DNA of 64,000 nt from Marinomonas pollencensis (GTDB taxonomy: Bacteria; Pseudomonadota; Gammaproteobacteria; Pseudomonadales; Marinomonadaceae). A program made the position numbers and the translations under genes. The notes under the pieces were generated by a model that worked only from the letters and a program-made list of their open reading frames with translations, ran no database searches and was not told where the DNA came from. The stretch lies in contig NZ_QUNG01000010.1 of assembly GCF_003387375.1 (NCBI RefSeq), positions 62,001-126,000 on the forward strand, written 5' to 3'. Shown in pieces: positions 27,343 through 36,449 of the stretch (its first letter is position 1; every line of letters begins with the position of its first letter).

Positions 27343-27654
27343 TTAATCTATTGTGGAAGCGTGCACTTCCATTTGTTCGGCAAGCAAAAAATCTTTCTCA
27401 GATAGGCCTTCAACATCTTCTGTGGTCAGTTGTATATAAACTTCATTATAGTTATTAGACCAATCTGGGTGGTGATCCATTCGCTCCGAAATCAATGCAC
27501 ACTGCGTCATAAAACCAAAGGCTTGTTGGAAGTTTCGAAAAGTGAAACTGGATGTTAACTTTCCATCTTTGATAATCCAATGTCCCTGGGTCGATTTATT
27601 AAGCTCGCTTAGGGAGCTTTCGATCTCTTCTTGTGTCAGTGCTCTTAATGGCAT
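27343..27654 (-). CDS. phhB: 4a-hydroxytetrahydrobiopterin dehydratase (pterin-4a-carbinolamine dehydratase)
   Basis: A 103-residue cytoplasmic enzyme that dehydrates the 4a-carbinolamine formed by phenylalanine hydroxylase, recycling the pterin. The family signature MDHHPDWSNNYNEVYIQLTT with the catalytic histidines is intact, as is FRNFQQAFGFMTQCAL. The ATG at 27654 follows GGAGGTATTT and is preferred over the 27666 start. No phhA lies in the window, so the partner reaction is encoded elsewhere or the protein serves another pterin enzyme. Confidence 0.92.
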   Translation of the reverse strand: MPLRALTQEEIESSLSELNKSTQGHWIIKDGKLTSSFTFRNFQQAFGFMTQCALISERMDHHPDWSNNYNEVYIQLTTEDVEGLSEKDFLLAEQMEVHASTID

Positions 27655-27889
27655 AAATACCTCCAAAGGCTGTTCTTATATGCATCTCTTTATCCAGGCT
27701 GTCATTTTGTTCTCCAGCTATAAATGAAGTATTGGAGTTCCAAAACATGAATTCAATCACCTGTTATAAAGATCACTCTAGTTGCCGTTTTCTTGCCTCT
27801 TGGGAGGCTATATGGTGACCCCGTCACTTTATATTACAAATCTTTCTAAAACGTTAATCTCCCTGATTTTTACCTCTACTACGAACCTA

Positions 27890-28648
27890 TTACGCTTTGA
27901 ATGCTCTTGCAATAGAGACAGTCGCCTTTGCATTTTTAATCTTATTTAACACAAGCTCTGGCTCACTACAGGTAGCCTCTTTTGCGGCAAATAACGCCGC
28001 AGATTCTGCCACACCATATACCCCAACGGTTTTAAAAATATAGTCAGAGCGGGTACTCAACAAATCCGCCATAGGCGCTAATTGCTGAGCGCTGTAGGTA
28101 TGAAATGCCCAGTGATATTTTTCTGCCAAGCGTATTAAATTCTCTTCATCGGCCTTGATATCAATACTACTCAAAGAGTCTATATCACTCGGGGTTAAGC
28201 CTTGCTGGGACAAAGCTTGCAACATTAACTCTTCGATATAGTCCAACGGACAACCACGCTCACACCCCATACCTAGGGTATAAACAGGATTTAAATAGGC
28301 TTTTGCTGTGGTCATTACTAACTGGGCACCAAGGCCATCAGCCAGTTGCGCCCCCCAATCATTCGCCCCGCCTTCGTGACCAGACAACAGAGGAATAACA
28401 AATTTGCCCAGTTCATCTAACACCAAAACAGGCGGGTCTTGACGCTTGTCTTGTATCACAGGTGCCAAGGTGCGCATGACAATTCCCGTGGCACAAATAA
28501 ACACCAAACGTTCACCTTGCTGAAACGCCGTTTGCACCTTGTCAGCAAAGGGCTTGGGCTTGTAAGTCAGCACGGCATCAGGCCACAGACGCACTATGCG
28601 CCGCCCTAGCTGTTCTCCGGCTGGCGTCAAGGCAATAATACGAATCAA
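27890..28648 (-). CDS. cbiG: Cobalt-precorrin-5A hydrolase CbiG
   Basis: A 252-residue corrin enzyme that opens the delta-lactone of cobalt-precorrin-5A and releases acetaldehyde in the cobalt-early route. The N-terminal domain shows FICATGIVMRTLAPVIQDKRQDPPVLVLDE and PLLSGHEGGANDWG in parts; the C-terminal domain starts TLGMGCERGCPLDYIEEL, the CbiG/CobE-type GxGC motif. TTG at 28648 is the start, overlapping the cobI stop (TTGA). It is last in the operon. A full-length CbiG with both domains fits the hydrolase, rather than CobE, which corresponds to the C-terminal part only. Confidence 0.88.
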   Translation of the reverse strand: MIRIIALTPAGEQLGRRIVRLWPDAVLTYKPKPFADKVQTAFQQGERLVFICATGIVMRTLAPVIQDKRQDPPVLVLDELGKFVIPLLSGHEGGANDWGAQLADGLGAQLVMTTAKAYLNPVYTLGMGCERGCPLDYIEELMLQALSQQGLTPSDIDSLSSIDIKADEENLIRLAEKYHWAFHTYSAQQLAPMADLLSTRSDYIFKTVGVYGVAESAALFAAKEATCSEPELVLNKIKNAKATVSIARAFKA

Positions 28649-29394
28649 CGTGTGCCCCGCTCACTTTTGGTTACCACAAATAAGGAAAAGTATGGCCCCG
28701 CTTTGTCTTCTAAGACGCTAACGTCTGGCACTATGCGCTCATTGTCTCGACCTATGTATTCAAGATACTTGGCGTCTTGTAGGCGATTGGTTTTACGCAG
28801 AGCGGCCAGAATACGAGGTCGCGCACGACCCGCCTTCATAATAACGACGCTATCGTGTTGCTCTAAAGCGGTATCAATTTGCAACGCTGAATGACGCCCA
28901 CTGACCACGGCAAATGACTCTTTCAATACTGTTAATGGGTGATTTAAAGCTGATGATGCGGCGTTAATAGAGGAAACGCCTGGCACGACTTGGCAACGAA
29001 ACTGGCCTTCGAGACGCTCTAATAAATACGCAAAAGAGCCAAAAAACAATGGGTCGCCTTCGCACAAAAAGACCACATCACGACCTTTTTCTAGTTCAGA
29101 AGCTATCGCATCAGCCCCTGCGTCATAGGCTTTATTCGCCTCTTCACGGTCCGTCGACATGGGCATCACAATGGCAATTTCATTTTGTTGACGAGTTACC
29201 TCTGCGAACGCCTCGCTGGCAATATTCTTTGCTTGTGAATTGCCTTCAGCATTTGCAAGGTAACTCACTACGCTAGCACGCTGAATCAAACGCAGTGCTT
29301 TTAAAGTAATTAATTCAGGGTCTCCTGGACCCACACCAACCCCTATAAAGCGTCCTTTTGTTTGTTCATTTGATGTCATTTCGACCACGCTCAT
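28645..29394 (-). CDS. cobI: Precorrin-2 C20-methyltransferase
   Basis: A 249-residue SAM-dependent tetrapyrrole methylase that adds the C-20 methyl to precorrin-2 or its cobalt form (CobI/CbiL). Family features: FIGVGVGPGDPELITLKAL at the N-terminus (GxGPGDPEL), VVFLCEGDPLFFGSFAYL in the SAM/substrate cleft and VPGVSSINAASSAL. A short leader (about 15 residues) precedes the core. The ATG overlaps the cobL stop in TAATG. Cobalt preference (CobI versus CbiL) cannot be read from the sequence. Confidence 0.9.
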   Translation of the reverse strand: MSVVEMTSNEQTKGRFIGVGVGPGDPELITLKALRLIQRASVVSYLANAEGNSQAKNIASEAFAEVTRQQNEIAIVMPMSTDREEANKAYDAGADAIASELEKGRDVVFLCEGDPLFFGSFAYLLERLEGQFRCQVVPGVSSINAASSALNHPLTVLKESFAVVSGRHSALQIDTALEQHDSVVIMKAGRARPRILAALRKTNRLQDAKYLEYIGRDNERIVPDVSVLEDKAGPYFSLFVVTKSERGTR

Positions 29395-30713
29395 TACTTG
29401 GTGTCCTTTTGTATATTGGTTGCCGTTGACGTTTTTATAAATAAAGATAAAGTCACAGGCAAATTGGGGCGGTAGAGCCGTTGTCCGGCTAACAGGTCTT
29501 GCTTTGCGACAGCCAGTTGCACACTCTGTTCTTCTGCATCTTCGGCTTGTTCACGTAGTGTCGAAAAGTGCATTAGCTGGTACTTGCTATCCTCAGTCAC
29601 AGCACTCACCATTAAACGGCCACCCAGTGGTAGGCAACACCATACTTGTGCCATCAAATCGCTCAACTCGCCATCACTACCACCAATAAAGACCTTGTCT
29701 GGCAATGGCAAATCCGCTAATGCGGCCGGTGCACGCCCAGCCACAAGGGTTAAATTCTGAGTAACCCCGAAGCGTGATTGATTTGCCTCTAAACAGGCTA
29801 AACGCTTGGCATGATGTTCAATGGCGATCACTTTGCTGTTGGGGTGCCAATACGCCAACTCCACACTTACACCACCACAGCCAGCACCAATATCCCAAAC
29901 GGTGTCACCATCTTGAAGTGACAAATAAGACAAAATAACTAGCCTGACTTCACGCTTAGTAATCATCCCTTTGCCATCACCTTTGTCGGTGACAAAGGCG
30001 TTGTCCGGTATCCCTGGTGCGCTAGGGTAAACACTGCTTTGCACTTTATTTGAACTGCTGGTTTTCACCACAACCACATTTAATGGGTCAAATGACGGTG
30101 CACTTTTAGCAAGCAAATCCGCCACAGAAAAATGGCGTACTTGTTCTTTTTCATAGCCCAATGCTTCACAAACAATGAGCTCACTTTGGTCTAACCCTGC
30201 GGCCACACACTCAGCAGCAATTTGCGCTGGCTGGCTGTATTGATCGGTTAACAACACAAGGCGTTTATTGGCCTGTAATGAGCGGCGTAAATTTGACAGA
30301 GGACGGCCATGTAGACTCACCACATGTACATCTTGTAGCGACATTCCCAAACGGTGACAAGCGGCTTGAATACTGGATACATTAGGGTAAAAACTTAGTG
30401 TATGGGAAGATGCCTCACCAGCAAAATTACGCTCAAGCCACGCCCCTACGCCATAAAACAAAGGGTCTCCAGAAGCCAATACCACCACTTGCGACGCACC
30501 TTGGTGTTGCCATTGCTCAAACTTGGCAGCCAATTGAGATAACTTAGGCAGCACTTCAATCTTGGCTTGGTGACGATAGTTAGCCAGTGTGTCATGCTGC
30601 CTTGGTGAGCCTAACACAATATCTTGTGGCGTTAGATTCGAGAGCACACTTTGCGCTTGAAGGTTTAACGTTACGTACTGCGCAACTCCTAGACCAATTA
30701 CATGAATCTGCAT
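29394..30713 (-). CDS. cobL: Precorrin-6Y C5,15-methyltransferase (decarboxylating), CbiE-CbiT fusion
   Basis: A 439-residue two-domain enzyme methylating C-5 and C-15 and decarboxylating the C-12 acetate side chain. The N-terminal CbiE-type tetrapyrrole methylase has IHVIGLGVAQY, VVVLASGDPLFYGVGAW and FYPNVSSIQAACHRLG; the C-terminal CbiT-type domain begins KGMITKREVRLVILSYL and carries WDIGAGCGGVSVELA, a class I SAM motif. The fusion is the usual CobL form. Starts with a TAATG overlap to cobH. Central in the tightly packed operon. Confidence 0.93.
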   Translation of the reverse strand: MQIHVIGLGVAQYVTLNLQAQSVLSNLTPQDIVLGSPRQHDTLANYRHQAKIEVLPKLSQLAAKFEQWQHQGASQVVVLASGDPLFYGVGAWLERNFAGEASSHTLSFYPNVSSIQAACHRLGMSLQDVHVVSLHGRPLSNLRRSLQANKRLVLLTDQYSQPAQIAAECVAAGLDQSELIVCEALGYEKEQVRHFSVADLLAKSAPSFDPLNVVVVKTSSSNKVQSSVYPSAPGIPDNAFVTDKGDGKGMITKREVRLVILSYLSLQDGDTVWDIGAGCGGVSVELAYWHPNSKVIAIEHHAKRLACLEANQSRFGVTQNLTLVAGRAPAALADLPLPDKVFIGGSDGELSDLMAQVWCCLPLGGRLMVSAVTEDSKYQLMHFSTLREQAEDAEEQSVQLAVAKQDLLAGQRLYRPNLPVTLSLFIKTSTATNIQKDTK

Positions 30714-31405
30714 TAATAGTACTCGCCCAAATTACAGCGTAACAACGCATTACAACTCGCTGAGGTAACCGCACTGCCGCCCATACGCCCTAATAAAGTA
30801 ATGCATTCAATGCCTAACTTCTCATGGGCGTCCCACAAGGCTTGCTTGGATTCAGCGGCGCCCACAAAGCCCACCGGCATGCCTATAATAAGCGCCGGTT
30901 TTGGCGCTCCTTGCTCGATCATTTCTAACAATCGAAATAACGCCGTTGGCGCATTGCCGATCAGCACCACACTGCCTGCTAATGAATCAGTCCACAAACT
31001 TAATGCCGCCATAGAACGGGTTTCATTACGATTTTTTGCCAGCATGGCCACCGTAGGATCATTCAGAAAACACAAGGGTTCACGCTCTATCATGCGCTTA
31101 GTCACCCCTTGTTTGACCATTTCCACATCGCACAAAATCGCCCCGTTATTGGCCAAGGCCTGACGCCCTGCTTGGGTCGCATTGGCACTAAAACGCACCG
31201 ACCCGGCCACATCAGGCAAGCCCAAACTGTGGACAACTCGCATCACTACTTGCTGCTGATCTTGCGTCAATGAAGACAGGTCAGTGAGTTCTCGAATTTG
31301 GCGAAAGCTGTCTTTTTCAATGGCTTGAGGGTTATGCTCATAGTCTTGTTGATCTGGCACTTTTGGACCTTTTTTACTGGCTATTTGGTTAATTGAATGG
31401 GTCAC
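30713..31405 (-). CDS. cobH: Precorrin-8X methylmutase
   Basis: This 230-residue enzyme moves the C-11 methyl to C-12, forming hydrogenobyrinate or cobyrinate (CobH/CbiC). RVVHSLGLPDVAG contains the catalytic histidine, ANNGAILCDVEMVKQG and NAPTALFRLLEMIEQGAP are family motifs, and IGMPVGFVGAAESK is near the end. The frame extends to 31468, but GTG at 31405 overlaps the cobK stop (GTGA) and is the likely coupled start, with a roughly 25-residue leader before the conserved core. Confidence 0.9.
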   Translation of the reverse strand: MTHSINQIASKKGPKVPDQQDYEHNPQAIEKDSFRQIRELTDLSSLTQDQQQVVMRVVHSLGLPDVAGSVRFSANATQAGRQALANNGAILCDVEMVKQGVTKRMIEREPLCFLNDPTVAMLAKNRNETRSMAALSLWTDSLAGSVVLIGNAPTALFRLLEMIEQGAPKPALIIGMPVGFVGAAESKQALWDAHEKLGIECITLLGRMGGSAVTSASCNALLRCNLGEYY

Positions 31406-32178
31406 TGTTGATTGTCTTTTTGACCAAGGTTGGACACACCACAAGCACTTAAACAGGCTTGCAAACAAGCCTTAGTGTCACTAAATTCTTCATCGGCCAC
31501 GGCTAACTCAGGACGTTCATGGAGCAACACAGGTATGCCTAACTCACGGGCAGCCTCAAGCTTGGCATAGGTGGCCAAACCACCGCTGTTCTTGCTCACT
31601 ATCACGTCGACATTATGGCCAAGCAGCAACTCACGCTCATCTTCTAAGGCAAAGGGGCCGATGGCTTTAATCCATTGAACTCGCTCTGGCAAAGCAAATT
31701 TTGCGGCCACTGCAGTACGCCAAATAACAGACGTGAGATTATCATTTTTGAGAATCATTCTCAATAAAGGTTCAGATACTTGCCCGGCACTGAGTAGAGG
31801 CGTGTGAAATTCTTTTAACGCTGACAGGAGCTGGGTGTCATCGTCATAATAGCGCCAATCATCCCCAGTTACCGGTTGCCAAGCTGGACGGTGAAAGCGC
31901 CAACAAGGAATCCCACTTGCACGCGCTGCGGCAACGGCTTTGCCGCTCATGGTTTGTGCATAGGGATGGGTCACATCCAATATAAGGGTGATTTGATGAT
32001 CTTTAATGTATTGGGATAAACCGCCAAACTGAGTAAATCCGCCCACCACCAGCTCACAATCTACTTTCGGCACGCGTACTAAACCCGCTAGGCTATAAAC
32101 CACACGCACACCCGCTTGATGCAAGGCATCGGCCATACGTCGGCCATCCGCGGTACCACCTAATAACAAAACCTTCAT
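31402..32178 (-). CDS. cobK: Precorrin-6A/cobalt-precorrin-6A reductase
   Basis: A 258-residue NADPH-dependent reductase that reduces the C18-C19 double bond of precorrin-6A (CobK/CbiJ). MKVLLLGGTADGRRMAD is the Rossmann start, LILDVTHPYAQTMSGKAVAAA the conserved THPYA motif, and VIVSKNSGGLATYAKLEAA the typical SKNSGG loop. The ATG lies in an ATGA overlap with cbiD. About 258 residues is the normal length. Confidence 0.92.
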   Translation of the reverse strand: MKVLLLGGTADGRRMADALHQAGVRVVYSLAGLVRVPKVDCELVVGGFTQFGGLSQYIKDHQITLILDVTHPYAQTMSGKAVAAARASGIPCWRFHRPAWQPVTGDDWRYYDDDTQLLSALKEFHTPLLSAGQVSEPLLRMILKNDNLTSVIWRTAVAAKFALPERVQWIKAIGPFALEDERELLLGHNVDVIVSKNSGGLATYAKLEAARELGIPVLLHERPELAVADEEFSDTKACLQACLSACGVSNLGQKDNQQ

Positions 32179-33338
32179 CGGGAGCCTCTCGCTTGTGGGA
32201 CTTCTGAGGAAACCTCATTAGATTGGTGGTGATCGCTGGCATAGCCGACAAACTGGCCGCGACGATCTATCGCCCACACTTCTAAATCCATATGCGCAGG
32301 AATGTAATGACGAGCAAAGCTCAATGCCTCCGCACACACAGCATCTGCCAAAGGAAGACCTACTTGCTGCGCAAACTTGAGCGCTTCAACACTGGTATTA
32401 GACTGGCTCATTCTCTCTGCCAGCTCATCATCTGCTCCCAGCGTTTGTGCCAAAGCCGCCAGAGCCGCAAGATCGATGCTTGATACTCGGCTATTTAAAT
32501 CCATATGCTGCTGTGCCAACTTACTGATTTTACCAAAGCCACCACATAAACTCAGCTTGGTTAATTTTGCACTGCCGTCACGCTCTAATTTTCGCACGTG
32601 CTTTAATACCGCGCCGACAAAGTCTCCCATTTCAATCAAGGCCATATCATCCAGCTGATAATGGGCTTTAATAGCGTCTTCACTGGCATTACCTGTGGTG
32701 GCCGCAATATGAGTAATGTCATTAGAGCGTGCAACATCAATCCCCTGATGAATAGAAGCGATGTAGGCGGCACAAGAAAACGGCCGCACAATACCAGTGG
32801 TACCTAAGATAGAAATCCCCCCTAGGATTCCCAACCGCGGGTTCATGGTTTTCTCGGCAATCTTGGCACCGTTCAGCACCCCCACCGACACCTCAAAGCC
32901 CCCTTGATAATCATACAGCTGGGCAATCGATTCTAAGTGCTCTGTCATCATTTTTCGCGGCACCGGATTAATCGCCGGCTCGCCTATGTCTAATAACAAG
33001 CCGCTGCGCGTCACAGTACCGACCCCTTCTGCGGCCAGAAAACGCACACCTGATTCAGCACACAAACTAAGCTCAACAAAAATAGTGGCACCATGGGTCG
33101 CATCAGGATCATCCCCCGCGTCTTTGATGGTGGCGGTGCGCACACAGGTGTCGTTGCGACGATAATGTTCAATCGTCAGCTCTACCACCTGACCCTTGGG
33201 CAAGGTGACGCTGACTTTTGGGTCTTGTCGCTGGGAGAAAAGCGCCTGAGCCGCCGCCACGCAACAGGCTGTCGCACAGGTACCTGTGGTCAATCCAGTA
33301 CGTAATGGGGCGGGAGTTTCAGCGCTTTCAGGCCACAT
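32175..33338 (-). CDS. cbiD: Cobalt-precorrin-5B C1-methyltransferase CbiD
   Basis: A 387-residue enzyme that methylates C-1 of the corrin ring in the cobalt-early pathway and is also found in Pseudomonas-type B12 clusters. The hallmark LRTGLTTGTCATACCVAA starts at residue about 12; DAGDDPDATHGATIFVEL, INPVPRKMM, GTTGIVRPFSCAAYIASI and ITHIAATTGNASED are further family blocks. It is separated from cobB by a single base, so the genes are translated together. Confidence 0.93.
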   Translation of the reverse strand: MWPESAETPAPLRTGLTTGTCATACCVAAAQALFSQRQDPKVSVTLPKGQVVELTIEHYRRNDTCVRTATIKDAGDDPDATHGATIFVELSLCAESGVRFLAAEGVGTVTRSGLLLDIGEPAINPVPRKMMTEHLESIAQLYDYQGGFEVSVGVLNGAKIAEKTMNPRLGILGGISILGTTGIVRPFSCAAYIASIHQGIDVARSNDITHIAATTGNASEDAIKAHYQLDDMALIEMGDFVGAVLKHVRKLERDGSAKLTKLSLCGGFGKISKLAQQHMDLNSRVSSIDLAALAALAQTLGADDELAERMSQSNTSVEALKFAQQVGLPLADAVCAEALSFARHYIPAHMDLEVWAIDRRGQFVGYASDHHQSNEVSSEVPQARGSR

Positions 33339-33339
33339 A

Positions 33340-34686
33340 CTAGGCGCTCTCTTCCAAACTTTTTACACCTGAGAAAAGCGCTGCCACGGCCTCCAAGTTC
33401 GATGGGAAGAACAAGTGCAGATAGCTGGCGGTTAGACCCTGTTGTTGATATATCGCCTCGCCCGGGGCTGGATGACGTTGGCGTCGCCCATGACCCACTG
33501 GCTCAGGCGTGTTCTCACTGCGCGATCTATGGTGAGCATGGCCGCGAATATCCCCTTGAGGAATAACCGCTGTCTGCATACCTTGGCAACCACGCTTACC
33601 GCGCATTGCCCCTTGGCCAGGTAATATCCCTAGCATAGGGTAACAATGCCCTTCTAAATCCGTAAGCTCTTCTAAGCTGTACAACATGCCACCACACTCT
33701 GCGAGGATCGGCTTGCCCGTGGCAAAAAACGCCTGCAAGGCCGTGCGCATGGCGGTGTTTTCAGACAAGGCCTTTGCGTGTAATTCTGGGTAACCACCTG
33801 GCAACCAAAGGCCATCGGCTGGCGGTAAAGAGGCGTCCTTTAATGGCGAGAAAAAGACGATATTCGCCCCTAAACTTTTTAACGCATTAAGGTTGGCATC
33901 GTAAATAAAACTAAAGGCAGCGTCTTTTGCTACTGCGATGGTTTTACCTTGCAAAGACTGCTTGGCAGGAGGCTGGGAATAATCTTGCTGAGCAGGATGG
34001 AACGCCACCGCCTCAGGTAAACGCAATAAGCCTAGGTCGTTGGATTGCTGCAACCAGTCCACTGCTGCTTCAAAACGCACTTCAAGCTCATCGGCGACTT
34101 CTTCTGCTTGCACCAAGCCCAAATGACGCTCCGGAAGAGTGACTTCTTCATCGCGCTTAAGGGTCGCTAATAACGGCAATGACTCAGGCAAGGCGTCACG
34201 GATTAGTTCAGCATGACGCTCACTGCCACAACGGTTAGCAATAAGCCCAGTCACGGAGACATCATCGCGAAAGTTGGCCAAACCGGTCGCTAGCGCTGCC
34301 GCGGTTTGCGCCATGCCTTTTACGTCCATCACAATCGCCATAGGAATGCCAAAACGAGCGGCCAGATCAGCGCTTGATGGGTCTCCATCAAACATGCCCA
34401 TAGCTCCCTCAACAAGAATCAAATCGGCGACTTGTGCCGCTTGATACAAACGGTCTTGGCAATAATCATCCCCGGCCATCCAGATATCTAATTGCTCAAC
34501 GGGTTGTTTCGATGCTTGAGCCAGTATTTGTGGGTCTAAGTAATCTGGGCCGGTTTTAAATACACGCACCACTTTACCTTGCTTAGTAAAATACCTTGCC
34601 AAGGCAGCTGTAATGGTTGTTTTGCCTTGGTTCGATGCTGGCGCGGTAAGAAAAATAGCCGGGCAATAGATGGTTTCTTGACTCAT
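33340..34686 (-). CDS. cobB: Cobyrinate / hydrogenobyrinate a,c-diamide synthase
   Basis: A 448-residue amidotransferase (CobB/CbiA) that amidates the a and c side chains of the corrin using glutamine and ATP. The N-terminal P-loop domain has TAPASNQGKTTITAAL, EGAMGMFDGDPSS and ANRCGSERH; the C-terminal class I glutaminase domain has LWLPGGYPELHAKAL and the nucleophile Cys in ILAECGGMLYSLEEL, then ASYLHLFFPSN. A roughly 45-residue stretch after GQGAMRGKRG is unusually rich in His, Arg and Pro (HAHHRSRS), as seen in some members. Overlaps the chelatase gene stop (ATGA). Confidence 0.93.
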   Translation of the reverse strand: MSQETIYCPAIFLTAPASNQGKTTITAALARYFTKQGKVVRVFKTGPDYLDPQILAQASKQPVEQLDIWMAGDDYCQDRLYQAAQVADLILVEGAMGMFDGDPSSADLAARFGIPMAIVMDVKGMAQTAAALATGLANFRDDVSVTGLIANRCGSERHAELIRDALPESLPLLATLKRDEEVTLPERHLGLVQAEEVADELEVRFEAAVDWLQQSNDLGLLRLPEAVAFHPAQQDYSQPPAKQSLQGKTIAVAKDAAFSFIYDANLNALKSLGANIVFFSPLKDASLPPADGLWLPGGYPELHAKALSENTAMRTALQAFFATGKPILAECGGMLYSLEELTDLEGHCYPMLGILPGQGAMRGKRGCQGMQTAVIPQGDIRGHAHHRSRSENTPEPVGHGRRQRHPAPGEAIYQQQGLTASYLHLFFPSNLEAVAALFSGVKSLEESA

Positions 34687-36449
34687 GATGTTGTCTCTAA
34701 AAGCGAATCTAATAATAGGTAATCTGCGCCAAGCTGCTGCGCGATTTCGGCGCCTCGGCCGCGTTTAATCTGTGCCTTTTCAGTGTCAATCAAGGTGCAC
34801 TGCCCGAGCAGTGCCTTAGGGCCGTTGGCTGAAAACTCCGTCACATCCGCTTGCGTCCTACCATCGGTCAGTATGTAGGTTTGACTCACCAAGCCCGTCG
34901 TCGCTTTGTGCTGTTGCGCCAAATATTGACTGACTTTCTCAATCGCCAGACGAAACGGCGTTCCCCCTCCCGCGGCCAACTGATTAAGCCGCTCCAAAAT
35001 TTCTTTGGGAGCACGCACTTTCGGCAATATTGACGATACTTCCTGTTGCCCAAAACCAAGAATAGCCATTTGCTCTCGAGCCAAATAAGCTCGTTGTGCT
35101 ATGTCTAAAATAACCCCTTTGGCATTAGCAAAAACACCTTGTGCCAATGTGGAAGCCGAGGTGTCTATCAAAACCAGATGCAAAACAGGTAAACCGGCAT
35201 GGCGTTTTTTAGCCAATAACTGACTCGGGGGCCAATTCTGTGGCTGGCGGATAATGCTTCTAAACCAATCAACGCCCTCCCCCGCCATAGTCGCATCAGG
35301 TCGATAGCCGCCCAATGCCTTACCTCGTTGCTTTCCCGGCGTCACCTCGCTTAAGGCCGCCGATGATAGCGTGGACGCGTCTGCCGAGCGACTTGTAGTC
35401 ACACTAATACGCTCACTCGTGGCTTGCTGCTCTGTTGGCATACTTCCCCAATCGCCTTGCGAATTCGGCTCTTCTGAAGACGCAGCGGTATTATCTGGCC
35501 GTGAATTTTGTGGACGTCGCGATGGCGGCATTGAAGGTGGAGGAGAAGACCTAGGTGCTGGCGGTTGAGCTGGGCTGTCATGACGACGATGGGCCAGCAC
35601 CAAGGCTTCTACTGCTTGAATATCATCAATCGACACAGTACTCGCACCTCGCCATGCGGCATGGGTCATCGCAGCTCTTACCCAGACAATGTCCGCGCGC
35701 ACGCCATCTACCTGAGCGTCTTGGCAGCGGCTCGCAACCTCCATCCGCAGATCGTCAGTACAGCGCACTTTTGACAAACCATCTCGTGCGATTTGAATGC
35801 TGTTTTTTAAATTGCGCTGTTTGTATTTGAAGGCTTCACAAAAGGCTTTGGGGTCTTGGTCATATTCATCCCGTAGGCGCACTATCTGCACTCGCTCTTC
35901 CAGGCTGTATTGGTTATCCAAAGCCACCATCAAGCCGAAGCGATCTTGCAATTGCGGGCGTAATTCCCCTTCATCTGGGTTCATAGTACCCACTAATAAA
36001 AAGTGCGCTTCATGCTCGTGGCTGACACCATCGCGCTCAATCCGATTAACCCCACTGGCAGACACATCGAGCAGTTGATCGACCAAGTGATCACTGAGTA
36101 AGTTCACTTCATCAACATATAAAACGCCACCATGGGCACGACTTAATAAACCCGGTTTAAACGCCACTTCTTTCTCTTGCAACACCTGCTCTAAATCTAG
36201 CGCACCAAGCAATCTGTCTTCACTGGTGCCTAATGGAAGCGTCGCAAAAGGCACCAGCTCATTGCCTTGTAAAGCGGGCATCACACCGGCTAAGCCACGG
36301 GCCAGCGTCGATTTCGCAGAACCTCGCGGACCACTGATCAAAACACCGCCTATTTTAGGGTTGATGGCCGCTAGAATAAGCGCCAGTTTTAAACAATCTT
36401 GCCCTGCGACTGCAGTAAAAGGAAAGTTGCAATGGGCTAGGCTGCTCAT
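34683..36449 (-). CDS. ChlI/ChlD-like chelatase subunit (AAA+ and VWA domains)
   Basis: A 588-residue fusion of a magnesium-chelatase ChlI-type AAA+ ATPase and a ChlD-type von Willebrand A domain. Residues about 1-285 carry Walker A GPRGSAKST, Walker B VLYVDEVNLL, and sensor region GTMNPDEGELRPQLQDRFG; a Pro/Ser-rich linker follows; residues about 400-588 hold the VWA MIDAS LVLIDTSAST and ILTDGRTQAD. In B12 clusters such proteins are thought to act with CobN as the cobaltochelatase motor in place of CobS/CobT. CobN is not in the window. It is the first gene of the cobalamin operon, with an AGGTAATACC leader. Confidence 0.88.
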   Translation of the reverse strand: MSSLAHCNFPFTAVAGQDCLKLALILAAINPKIGGVLISGPRGSAKSTLARGLAGVMPALQGNELVPFATLPLGTSEDRLLGALDLEQVLQEKEVAFKPGLLSRAHGGVLYVDEVNLLSDHLVDQLLDVSASGVNRIERDGVSHEHEAHFLLVGTMNPDEGELRPQLQDRFGLMVALDNQYSLEERVQIVRLRDEYDQDPKAFCEAFKYKQRNLKNSIQIARDGLSKVRCTDDLRMEVASRCQDAQVDGVRADIVWVRAAMTHAAWRGASTVSIDDIQAVEALVLAHRRHDSPAQPPAPRSSPPPSMPPSRRPQNSRPDNTAASSEEPNSQGDWGSMPTEQQATSERISVTTSRSADASTLSSAALSEVTPGKQRGKALGGYRPDATMAGEGVDWFRSIIRQPQNWPPSQLLAKKRHAGLPVLHLVLIDTSASTLAQGVFANAKGVILDIAQRAYLAREQMAILGFGQQEVSSILPKVRAPKEILERLNQLAAGGGTPFRLAIEKVSQYLAQQHKATTGLVSQTYILTDGRTQADVTEFSANGPKALLGQCTLIDTEKAQIKRGRGAEIAQQLGADYLLLDSLLETTS

